A stretch of DNA of 19,798 nucleotides from JALZBN01 sp035525375 (GTDB lineage Bacteria > Actinomycetota > Acidimicrobiia > Acidimicrobiales > AC-14), in NCBI GenBank assembly GCA_035525375.1, contig DATLEI010000111.1:1-19798 (forward strand), given 5' to 3'. Shown here in pieces: positions 13,989 through 19,798 of this stretch. Position numbers and translations under genes: made by a program. The first letter of the stretch is position 1. Every line of letters starts with the position of its first letter. The notes beneath the pieces are model-generated. The model saw only the letters and a list, made by a program, of their open reading frames with translations, was not told where the DNA came from and searched no databases.

Positions 13989-15992
13989 ATGGCTCGACGT
14001 CCAGCTCGCGTGGGTCGTGGAACGGATCGACCGCTTTGGTCGCGCCTCTTCGTCGTGTTCAGCGCAGTGGCCACCATTGGTGTCGTGGGTGTTGGCGATG
14101 CAACGCCGGCGGTCGCCGCTGGTGACGACGCCCAGCTGCAGATCTGCAAACAGGTCGACCGCCCCGAACTCGTCGGCTCCTTCTTCGGTTTCCTCGCCCT
14201 CAATCAGACCTTCACGCTCGTCCACGGGGGATGCCGCACCTTTACCTTGGCGCCGAACACGACGACGACTGTCACCGAGTTTCAGGGTCGCCCCGACGCC
14301 AAGTTGTGCACCGTCGGTGCCGTCCCCTCGAACGCTCTTGTCAGCTTTAACGGCGCCGCCGGCTCTGCCGTGGTCACGGTCGGCGCGGCCGGTAGCACCA
14401 CCAAGGTCACCTTCACCAACTGCTACCAGGGTGCACCTCCTCCCCCGCGGCCCGGACAGCTCACCGTCTGCAAGCGCGCCGATTCCCAGCTCCTCCTCGA
14501 CTTCTTCCATGCCGCCACTGTCTTCAACCTGCGCGCCGGCAGCCAGAGCTTCTCCCTCACCGGCGGGAACTGCGTGACGCTTACTCTCCCGGCTGGACCG
14601 ACGACGGTCAGCGAGAGCCCGGGTAGCAACTTTGCCCTCTGTGGCGTCGAGACAAATCCAACGAGTGCTCTCAATAGCGTGAATCTGGCCGGAGGAAGCG
14701 CCAACGTCCACGTCACATCCGACTCGAACACGTTGGTGACGTTCCGCAACTGCTACGTACCGCCGAATCCGCCGCCACCGGCGCAGCTGCAGATCTGCAA
14801 ACAGGTCGACCGCCCCGAACTCGTCGGCTCCTTCTTCGGTTTCCTCGCCCTCAATCAGACCTTCACGCTCGTCCACGGGGGCTGCCGCACCATTACCTTG
14901 GCGCCGGACACGACGACGACTGTGACTGAGTTTCAGGGTCGCCCCGACGCCAAGTTGTGCAACGTCGGTGCCGTCCCCTCGACCGCTCTTGTCAGCTCCA
15001 ACGGCGCCGCCGGCACTGCCGTGGTCACGGTCGGCGCGGCCGGTAGCACCACCAAGGTCACCTTCACCAACTGCTACCAGGGTGCACCTCCTCCCCCGCG
15101 GCCCGGACTGCTCACCGTCTGCAAGCGCGCCGACTCTCAGCTCCTGGCCAGCTTCTTCCGGCGCGCCACCGTCTTCAACCTGCGCGCCGGAAGTCAGAGC
15201 TTCTCCCTCACCGGCGGGAACTGCGTGACGCTTACTCTCCCGGCAGGACAGACCACGGTCAGCGAGAGCCCGGGTAGCAACTTTGCGCTCTGTGGCGTCG
15301 AGACAAATCCCACGAGCGCTCTCAATAGCGTCAATCTGACCGGTGGAAGCGCCAACGTCCACGTTGCATCCGACTCGAACACCTTGGTGACTTTCCGCAA
15401 CTGCTATGTGCCGCCACCTCCGCCGCCAACCGGTGAACTCAGGGTCTGCAAGACGGTCAGCGATCCGGCGCCCGCAGGCCCGTTTGCGTTCGCCGCTGCG
15501 AGCCGCGGCTTCTCCCTCTCTGCCGGCCAATGCACCAGCATCACGCTGCCGCCAGGAACGGTTCGTATCGTCGAGGCGCCCAAAACCGGGAGCCGAGTCT
15601 GCAGCATCGACGTGAGCCCGCCGGCCAACACGGTCGCGACCAATCTTCCGGGCGGCACAGCGGATGTGCTGGTCGTTGCTCAGGCGGTGACAACGGTCAC
15701 CTTCCGCAACTGCCTCGAGTCGACGTGCCCACCGGCGTGCGGTACCTCCGATGCCGTAGTGGCCCCGGCCGAGCCGGCTACCGTTGTTGAGCCGACCGCG
15801 GCCCCCGCCGTCCAACCGGCCACGGCCGACGCTGCGGAACCGGTCGACGCTGCGGAACCGGCCAAGGTCGAACCTCCGGCGCGGGAACCCGTTGTCGAAG
15901 TCAGGCGGGATGCGGCACTCGAGGCGCGCGCGGCATCCGACGATGACGACGCGGCCACGCGTCGATCCCGGAGCGACCGCGCCCCTCGCTGA
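13989..15992 (+). CDS. Secreted protein of five four-cysteine domains
   Basis: A 667-aa protein from ATG 13989, preceded by GAGGGGG. Basic residues 1-19, a hydrophobic core at about 20-36 and ATPAVAAG around 38-45 form a signal peptide. Five domains of about 100 aa follow, in order A1 (49-155), B1 (156-262), A2 (266-372), B2 (373-480) and C (482-577), joined by short proline linkers (APPPPRP, VPPPPPP). Every domain has four cysteines in one pattern: LxxCK at the start, a C after the second strand (GGCRxxTLAP, GGNCVTLTLP), LC or VC in the third quarter, and TFxNC at the end. TLxPGTTTVxE-like strands suggest an Ig- or prealbumin-like beta-sandwich held by two disulfides. The tail (580-667) is Ala/Pro/Glu-rich and then Arg/Asp-rich, with no LPXTG, PEP-CTERM or membrane anchor. 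Function unknown; a cell-surface or matrix role is inferred. Confidence 0.88.
   Translation: MARRPARVGRGTDRPLWSRLFVVFSAVATIGVVGVGDATPAVAAGDDAQLQICKQVDRPELVGSFFGFLALNQTFTLVHGGCRTFTLAPNTTTTVTEFQGRPDAKLCTVGAVPSNALVSFNGAAGSAVVTVGAAGSTTKVTFTNCYQGAPPPPRPGQLTVCKRADSQLLLDFFHAATVFNLRAGSQSFSLTGGNCVTLTLPAGPTTVSESPGSNFALCGVETNPTSALNSVNLAGGSANVHVTSDSNTLVTFRNCYVPPNPPPPAQLQICKQVDRPELVGSFFGFLALNQTFTLVHGGCRTITLAPDTTTTVTEFQGRPDAKLCNVGAVPSTALVSSNGAAGTAVVTVGAAGSTTKVTFTNCYQGAPPPPRPGLLTVCKRADSQLLASFFRRATVFNLRAGSQSFSLTGGNCVTLTLPAGQTTVSESPGSNFALCGVETNPTSALNSVNLTGGSANVHVASDSNTLVTFRNCYVPPPPPPTGELRVCKTVSDPAPAGPFAFAAASRGFSLSAGQCTSITLPPGTVRIVEAPKTGSRVCSIDVSPPANTVATNLPGGTADVLVVAQAVTTVTFRNCLESTCPPACGTSDAVVAPAEPATVVEPTAAPAVQPATADAAEPVDAAEPAKVEPPAREPVVEVRRDAALEARAASDDDDAATRRSRSDRAPR
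14133..15434 (+). repeat. Tandem 651-bp duplication (domains A-B) inside the cysteine-repeat gene
   Basis: Unit 1 (14133-14783) and unit 2 (14784-15434) are the same 217-codon block. The two differ by roughly 14-15 amino acids and have long stretches of identical bases, including third codon positions, so the duplication is recent or kept uniform by recombination. The first 90 bases of each unit are almost unchanged. Confidence 0.95.
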
Positions 15993-16037
15993 TCGGTTCG
16001 CCTCAGGGCTTCGGTTCAGATCTTGTGCGTCACGCCG

Positions 16038-16550
16038 TCACCAGTTCCAGGAGTCGGCGAGGTCTTGACGGACGGTGTCCGCGTACCCATCGAGGGCGCC
16101 CAGTTGCTCTTCGGAACTCAACCTCATTTCGGCCGACCGCACGTGCCAGACCGGCGCGCCGTCGATTCGCCGGGCTTTGATGACGGCGAAGACCGACTCG
16201 ATGAGGTGCTCCTCGGCGACACCTATCGTCTCGAGGCCGGCCAACAGCTCGCTGAACGGGATAGGCGCGGGCGGCTCGCGCCCGGGCATGGCGGAACTCG
16301 TCGGGGTGAGCGTTCCCTTCCACGCCTTCGTCAACCTCTGGCGGAGCGAGGTCGTCAGGCCGTCGAGCACTCCAAGCAGTTCCTCGTTCGCCAGCAACAC
16401 GCCACCGCTGCGCACAGCCCACGACGCGCTCCCGTCCTCGCCGCGGAGCTTGAGGAGTGCAACAACGGACTCGACGTGCATCCCGGCGCCGATTGTCGTC
16501 GTGCCATAGCCGTCCAACAACTCGCTGAACGGCAGGGATTTCTCAACCAA
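16038..16550 (-). CDS. Internally duplicated protein of unknown function
   Basis: A 170-aa protein from a TTG at 16550 with GAGGGAGAA 7 nt or so upstream; no ATG fits better. I do not recognise the family. It consists of two copies of one domain, residues 6-78 and 97-170, joined by a Pro/Ser/Thr linker. Each copy runs [LI]PFSELL.G, then a helix with ESV.A..K.R..DG, W.VRS, a strand, an (S/N)EEQLG or NEELLG.LDG helix, and ends with a Trp (LTKAW, LADSWNW). Soluble, with no signal peptide or cysteine. The alternation of strand and helix suggests two small alpha/beta domains packing as a pseudo-dimer. It converges with the secreted protein gene (gap 45 bp) and is transcribed away from the acetolactate decarboxylase gene. 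Confidence 0.75.
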   Translation of the reverse strand: MVEKSLPFSELLDGYGTTTIGAGMHVESVVALLKLRGEDGSASWAVRSGGVLLANEELLGVLDGLTTSLRQRLTKAWKGTLTPTSSAMPGREPPAPIPFSELLAGLETIGVAEEHLIESVFAVIKARRIDGAPVWHVRSAEMRLSSEEQLGALDGYADTVRQDLADSWNW

Positions 16551-16697
16551 GGAAGTTCTCCCTCACGAGACGCATCGACCCCTGCCCACGGACAGGCGAC
16601 ACTAGCGGCAAGGTCATGAGCACGTCGGCCGCCAGGAGGTTGGCGTCTCGGCACCTAGGCTGACCCGGCGGCTCCCCGCCGAACCGATCGTCCCTTC

Positions 16698-16733
16698 ATG
16701 AACTTCGACCTGTTCTACGAGGTCCCACGATGA
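16698..16733 (+). CDS. 12-codon leader ORF overlapping budA
   Basis: ATG at 16698 encodes MNFDLFYEVPR and stops at a TGA that overlaps the ATG of budA (ATGA). Luciferase-like monooxygenases often begin with MxFxLFYE, so this may be the relic of the first residues of such a gene. It may instead be a coupling leader peptide or chance. No strong ribosome binding site precedes it. Confidence 0.3.
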   Translation: MNFDLFYEVPR

Positions 16734-17575
16734 CATCCTCAAACGAGAAGGGCGTCTCGTCCGATCACATCCTCGGATTCGCCCGCAGCCTGTTGTCGCA
16801 TCGGTTCGGACAGGGCAGGCACAAGCCACACGAAGTGTTCCAGACGTCGACCATCATCTCCCTGATGGAGGGGCTGTACGACGGAAACGTCCCCTATAGA
16901 ACCGTGATGCGCCATGGCGACTTCGGCATCGGCACCTTCAACGCCCTCGACGGCGAGATGGTTGCTCTCGACGGGAAGTTCTTTCACCTTCGAAACGATG
17001 GAAGCGTAAGGCCGGTGTCTGGCGATGAGCTCACGCCGTTTGCCGCCGTCACCCGCTTCCAACCGAACATCGACCACACCGAGGAGGGACAGCTGACGCG
17101 CACGCAGTGTGAAGAGGTCATTCACCGTTTGGCGCCGAGTGACAACCTCTTTTACGCGCTCCGCATCGACGGACAGTTCAGCTCCATCACGACGCGCACG
17201 GCGTCGAAGCAGTCGAAACCCTATCCCCGGCTCGTCGACGCGGCGGCGTCAGAGCCGAGCGTGATTCTCACCGACACGACCGGCACGATCGTCGGATTCC
17301 ACACGCCGGACTACGCCCAAGGAATTTCGGTGGCGGGTTACCACCTGCACTTTTTGAGCGCCGACCATCAGTCGGGCGGCCACGTCTTCGACTTCACCGT
17401 GGACTCACCTCGCATTCGCATCGATTCGGAAGGCGAGCTACATCTCAGTCTGCAAACAACCGACGAGTTTCTCTCTACCCGATTCGCGGGCGATGTCTCG
17501 GCGGAGATCTCCCGAGCGGAAACGTCGATTGCGCCTCCGTCGACTAAAGAACAAAACCAGACAAGTAGTTCGTAG
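16730..17575 (+). CDS. budA: Alpha-acetolactate decarboxylase
   Basis: A 281-aa protein from ATG 16730 with GAGGT 6 nt upstream. The enzyme converts 2-acetolactate to acetoin and CO2, the step that diverts pyruvate from valine/leucine synthesis to acetoin/butanediol. The family signature is complete: HGDFGIGTFNALDGEM (62-77), RIDGQFSSITTRT, SKPYPRL and AGYHLHFLSADHQSGGHVFDF. Zinc ligands H205, H207 and H218 match H194, H196 and H207 of the Brevibacillus enzyme with a constant shift of 11. The same shift places E76, R156 and E264 on the catalytic Glu65, Arg145 and Glu253. It is thus very probably active. A polar tail (SIAPPSTKEQNQTSSS) is extra. No signal peptide, so cytoplasmic. No acetolactate synthase, acetoin reductase or alsR-type regulator is adjacent. 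A hairpin terminator follows. Confidence 0.95.
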   Translation: MTSSNEKGVSSDHILGFARSLLSHRFGQGRHKPHEVFQTSTIISLMEGLYDGNVPYRTVMRHGDFGIGTFNALDGEMVALDGKFFHLRNDGSVRPVSGDELTPFAAVTRFQPNIDHTEEGQLTRTQCEEVIHRLAPSDNLFYALRIDGQFSSITTRTASKQSKPYPRLVDAAASEPSVILTDTTGTIVGFHTPDYAQGISVAGYHLHFLSADHQSGGHVFDFTVDSPRIRIDSEGELHLSLQTTDEFLSTRFAGDVSAEISRAETSIAPPSTKEQNQTSSS

Positions 17576-17591
17576 CCGCTGGTCAGACGGT

Positions 17592-17608
17592 TCGGGCCGG
17601 AGGCCCGA
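17592..17608 (+). terminator. Hairpin after budA
   Basis: TCGGGCC-GGA-GGCCCGA forms a perfect 7-bp GC-rich stem with a 3-nt loop, 17 bp after the budA stop. No T-run follows, as is common for actinobacterial terminators. Confidence 0.55.
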
Positions 17609-17671
17609 CCAAAGTCGATAGGCGTCTCTTAAGGTATGGCGCTTCGCCGACCAAGAGATGGGAGAGACCTC

Positions 17672-18364
17672 GTGGACATCGACATTCGTCATGCGCCGAG
17701 CTTCGCTGTGGCCCGGGCGAGCCTGGCCGGAGGTGAGGCGATCAAGGCGGAGTCGTCGGCCATGATGGCCACCTCCGACGGCGTCAGTCTGGAAGCGCGC
17801 ATGCAGGGAGGGCTTTTCAAGTCGCTCAAGCGGGCGGCGCTGGGAGGCGAGTCCCTCTTCGTGACCACCTACACCGCGCCGCCCCAAGGTGGGTGGGTCG
17901 ACCTGGCCGCCGTCCTCCCTGGAGATCTCTTCGTTGCCGCTGTAGATCCGGCGCGGGCACTCTTCCTGTCGAAGGGATCGTGGCTGTGCGCTTCGGACGG
18001 GATAGAGCTCGACACGAAGTGGGGTGGCTTCAAGAATCTGTTCGGCGGCGAGGGCGGCTTCCTCGTGCGGGCCAGCGGCGCCGGGCAGGTCGGCATGTCC
18101 TGCTACGGCGCTCTCGACACGGTCACCCTCGCGCCCGGGGAGCGGTTCGTCGTCGACTCGGGCCACATGGTCGCCTACGAGGAAGGGGTCGCGATGACCC
18201 TCCGGAAAGCGGCCTCCGGCGTGGTCCAGTCGATCGCGAGTGGAGAGGGGCTGGTTCTGGAGTTCACCGGTCCGGGCGCGGTGATGACGCAGACCCGGAA
18301 TCCGACAGCCCTCGTCGGATGGCTAACCGGCGTCCTCCCCTTCGCCAGGCAGGGCGAGCACTGA
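17672..18364 (+). CDS. AIM24 / TIGR00266 family protein
   Basis: A 230-aa protein from a GTG at 17672 with GGGAGAG 6-8 nt upstream. An in-frame ATG at 17636 would add an Arg-rich start that the family lacks. The protein has the typical course of the family: IDIRHAPSFAVARASLAGGEAIKAESSAMMATSDG, the glycine-rich GGLFKSLKRAALGGESLFVTTYTAP, a central beta-rich part (PGDLFVAAVDPARALFLSKGSWLCASDGIEL), FGGEGGFLVRASGAGQVGMSCYG and GERFVVDSGHMVAYEEGV, ending with GLVLEFTGPGAVMTQTRNP. Bacterial members are soluble beta-sandwich proteins, often in several copies, with no agreed function. The gene stands alone after the budA terminator and converges with the reductase gene. Confidence 0.93.
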   Translation: MDIDIRHAPSFAVARASLAGGEAIKAESSAMMATSDGVSLEARMQGGLFKSLKRAALGGESLFVTTYTAPPQGGWVDLAAVLPGDLFVAAVDPARALFLSKGSWLCASDGIELDTKWGGFKNLFGGEGGFLVRASGAGQVGMSCYGALDTVTLAPGERFVVDSGHMVAYEEGVAMTLRKAASGVVQSIASGEGLVLEFTGPGAVMTQTRNPTALVGWLTGVLPFARQGEH

Positions 18365-18378
18365 CGAGCACGGTCAGT
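18360..18378. terminator. Bidirectional hairpin spanning two stop codons
   Basis: ACTGAC-GAGCACG-GTCAGT is a perfect 6-bp inverted repeat. Its left arm includes the AIM24 stop and its right arm the stop of the converging reductase gene. The symmetry would let one hairpin end both transcripts. The stem is only moderately GC-rich. Confidence 0.4.
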
Positions 18379-19018
18379 CGTCGCGCCCGGCACCGCGATC
18401 GGGTGCACTCATGTCCCCCGTCCCGGGTGTGCCATCGGCAAGCCCGTAGCGCAGGTACACGGTGCCCTTCGGTCCCGCTGCCGGCGGTTCGAGGAGTGCG
18501 AGGTTCGTGGGCACTGCGCCACCGTCGAACACTTTCTTCCCGACGCCGAGAACGACCGGGTGCACCCAGAGGTCGAGACGGTCGAAGAGCTTCTCGCGCA
18601 GAAGGGTCTGCACCAGGTTCAGGCTCCCGACGACCTTCACGTGCTCGTGCCGGTCACGGATCTCGCGCACCGCGCCGGCCAGATCCGGGCCGAGCTGCGT
18701 CGACCCGGCCCACGAGAGGTCGGGCCTCCCGCGAGACGCCACGTACTTCGGGACACTGTTGAAGAGCGTGGCGATCTCGTTGTCCTCGCCGCCCTCCTGG
18801 TTCGGCCAGTAAGCAGCGAAGATGTCATACGTCCGCCGGCCGAGCAGGAGGGCGTCCGTGCCCTCGTACGCGGCACCGACCTGGGCCCCGGCGACCTCGT
18901 CCATCAGGGGCGCCTGCCAGCCGCCGAACGGGAACCCCACCGGGTCCTCGTCGGGGCCACCGGGCGCCTGCCCGACGAGGTCGAGGGTTGCGAACATCTC
19001 GATGTGGATGAGGCCCAT
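18374..19018 (-). CDS. Dihydrofolate reductase-like (RibD C-terminal domain) protein
   Basis: A 214-aa protein from ATG 19018, chosen because GGGAGA lies 6 nt upstream and the family starts here (MGLIHIEMFATLDLVGQAPGGPDEDP). The upstream in-frame start at 19090 would add 24 unrelated residues. Features of the RibD_C/DHFR-like fold: the opening strand and substrate loop, DALLLGRRTYDIFAAYWP, FNSVPKYVASRGRPDLSWAGSTQL, the NADPH-loop-like HVKVVGSLNLVQTLLREKLFDRLDLWVHPVVLGVGKKVF, and a final YLRYG strand. Such proteins are NADPH-binding reductases, mostly of unknown substrate; it is neither the riboflavin enzyme itself (no deaminase domain) nor true FolA. The 160-bp region before it holds only a small hairpin and no other gene. 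Confidence 0.92.
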   Translation of the reverse strand: MGLIHIEMFATLDLVGQAPGGPDEDPVGFPFGGWQAPLMDEVAGAQVGAAYEGTDALLLGRRTYDIFAAYWPNQEGGEDNEIATLFNSVPKYVASRGRPDLSWAGSTQLGPDLAGAVREIRDRHEHVKVVGSLNLVQTLLREKLFDRLDLWVHPVVLGVGKKVFDGGAVPTNLALLEPPAAGPKGTVYLRYGLADGTPGTGDMSAPDRGAGRDD

Positions 19019-19113
19019 GTCGTCTCCCGGTGACTTGTTGTCTTGGTCGGAAAATAGACTCGTGGGCGCCGCCAGACTCATCGCTTTCACCGCACCCAGT
19101 TTCTACTCGTCGT

Positions 19114-19132
19114 CCGCCAGAGCCATTGGCGG
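19114..19132 (-). terminator. Hairpin after the pRiA4b-like gene
   Basis: CCGCCA-GAGCCAT-TGGCGG is a perfect 6-bp stem with a 7-nt loop, 47 bp past the stop of the 19180 gene and about 95 bp before the reductase start. It may terminate the upstream transcript. No T-run is seen. Confidence 0.35.
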
Positions 19133-19179
19133 TGGACAGGCCTCTCCAGCTGGGCACGCCGCCGAGTTCTCCGCACGCG

Positions 19180-19737
19180 CTAGGGAACGGCCTGAAGGCG
19201 AGCATTCGCCCAGGCCACGTCAAACTCGCTCGGCTCGAAAGGCCCGCCCATCCATCGGCACATGTGCTCGTACTCCTCGTGCGTCGGATCCGCCAACACC
19301 CGCAAGAGATCAACGTAGCCACCAGGACCCCCGCAGTCCTCCGGAGGGCAGGCGTTCTCACCGTCGAGGCAGACTCCAAATTTCAGCGGCATCGGCATCC
19401 CGCAAGACGCCTCGACCGTGACCTCGTGCTCCCAGGAATCGCCGAAGTCGTACTCGTACGCGAACCTTTTGGAAGTACCGACCGCGGTGACGACCTTGAC
19501 CGACGTCTCATCGAGTTCGTCCTCCGGGAAGTCGTCGACCTGCATTCCGTAGCTTGACCCCTCTATTTGGAAGCTGTGCAGGTGACAGTCCTCCCAGCCC
19601 ATCGCCGCCTGAATCATCCGGTGGAGCTTGTCGAGTCGCGCACTGCCGGGAACAAGCAGTCGACGCCATACGGGCGGATCGACCTCGCGTAACTCGATCC
19701 GACACTGGAACACTGGTTGACCCGGCGGGACTGGCAC
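19180..19737 (-). CDS. Plasmid pRiA4b ORF-3 family protein
   Basis: A 185-aa protein from a GTG at 19737; an in-frame TAG lies 12 nt upstream, and a second GTG at codon 9 is the main alternative. It matches the pRiA4b ORF-3 family along its length: FQCRIELREVDPPVWRRLLVPGSARLDKLHRMIQAAMGWEDCHLHSF, the YEYDFGDSWEHEVTVE segment, the cysteine-containing CLDGENACPPEDCGGPGGY and the end GGPFEPSEFDVAWANARL. Members occur in mobile elements and free-standing in chromosomes, and their role is not established. No transposase or terminal repeat is seen beside it, so this is probably a free-standing copy. A short palindrome, GCGGAT-C-ATCCGC (19760-19772), lies 22 bp upstream and could be an operator. Nothing else is visible between 19738 and the window end. 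Confidence 0.92.
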   Translation of the reverse strand: MPVPPGQPVFQCRIELREVDPPVWRRLLVPGSARLDKLHRMIQAAMGWEDCHLHSFQIEGSSYGMQVDDFPEDELDETSVKVVTAVGTSKRFAYEYDFGDSWEHEVTVEASCGMPMPLKFGVCLDGENACPPEDCGGPGGYVDLLRVLADPTHEEYEHMCRWMGGPFEPSEFDVAWANARLQAVP

Positions 19738-19798
19738 GCGACGACACTAGGGGGACGGAGCGGATCATCCGCGACCGAGGCATACCTCCGGAACTTTC

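Noticed and set aside
13932..15815. 627-aa repetitive open frame on the minus strand
   Set aside because: It is the mirror of the cysteine-repeat gene and its repeats merely reflect that gene's duplication. The plus-strand gene has a signal peptide, ribosome binding site and conserved cysteines.
19180..19737. Insertion sequence suggested by the pRiA4b ORF-3 family
   Set aside because: No transposase, terminal inverted repeats or target duplication are visible in the window.
19508..19783. 91-aa minus-strand frame with a good GGAGGT before its ATG
   Set aside because: The frame overlaps the pRiA4b-like gene and encodes a low-complexity Ser/Arg sequence, so it is a shadow despite the ribosome binding site.

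Overview
The window is high-GC, densely packed bacterial chromosome. Several features point to an actinobacterium: the Pgi and transaldolase types, an RsbW/GAF/SpoIIE signalling protein, a HelZ-like SNF2 ATPase followed by a remnant of a SWIM partner, GTG and TTG starts, and many Thr/Ser-rich lipoproteins. The deep-branching class Acidimicrobiia fits best, but that assignment is inferred from protein style and not proven. I see no transposase, integrase, phage gene, CRISPR array, tRNA or rRNA.

Left block (1-4645, minus strand): one operon read right to left. The order is a DUF3048 lipoprotein, pgi, an unlisted 33-codon ORF, a single-chain RpiB-transaldolase fusion, and the start of a membrane-anchored exported protein that runs off the window. 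Pgi, RpiB and transaldolase link glycolysis to the non-oxidative pentose phosphate pathway. The 33-codon ORF overlaps both neighbours by 4 nt and looks like the extreme C-terminus of transketolase, so it may be the relic of an ancestral tkt-tal arrangement.

Centre-left (4646-9338, plus strand): a large SNF2-family helicase/translocase overlaps a 98-aa protein that resembles only the tail of the SWIM zinc-finger protein usually paired with it. A START/SRPBCC-like protein and a one-helix membrane protein follow; neither has a clear Shine-Dalgarno sequence, and both may be leaderless.

Centre (9373-13633): a minus-strand lipoprotein with a degenerate LytM/M23 domain; two plus-strand small-enzyme-like proteins with strong ribosome binding sites (a tandem dimeric alpha-beta barrel protein and a VOC/PhnB-like protein); and a 731-aa minus-strand composite regulator (RsbW-like ATPase, middle region, GAF, SpoIIE/PP2C phosphatase).

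Right block (13634-19798): a 355-bp AT-richer regulatory region with three alternating TTTTCG half-sites precedes a secreted protein built from five four-cysteine domains, four of which come from a recent 651-bp tandem duplication. Then follow an internally duplicated 170-aa protein of unknown function, alpha-acetolactate decarboxylase preceded by a 12-codon overlapping ORF, an AIM24-family protein, a RibD-C/DHFR-like reductase and a pRiA4b ORF-3-like protein. These look like independent transcription units, and several are bounded by hairpins.

The most interesting points are the RpiB-Tal fusion with an internal ribosome binding site at the domain joint, the coupled micro-ORFs, the SNF2 partner that has lost its SWIM zinc finger, and the cysteine-repeat secreted protein with its operator-like upstream region.
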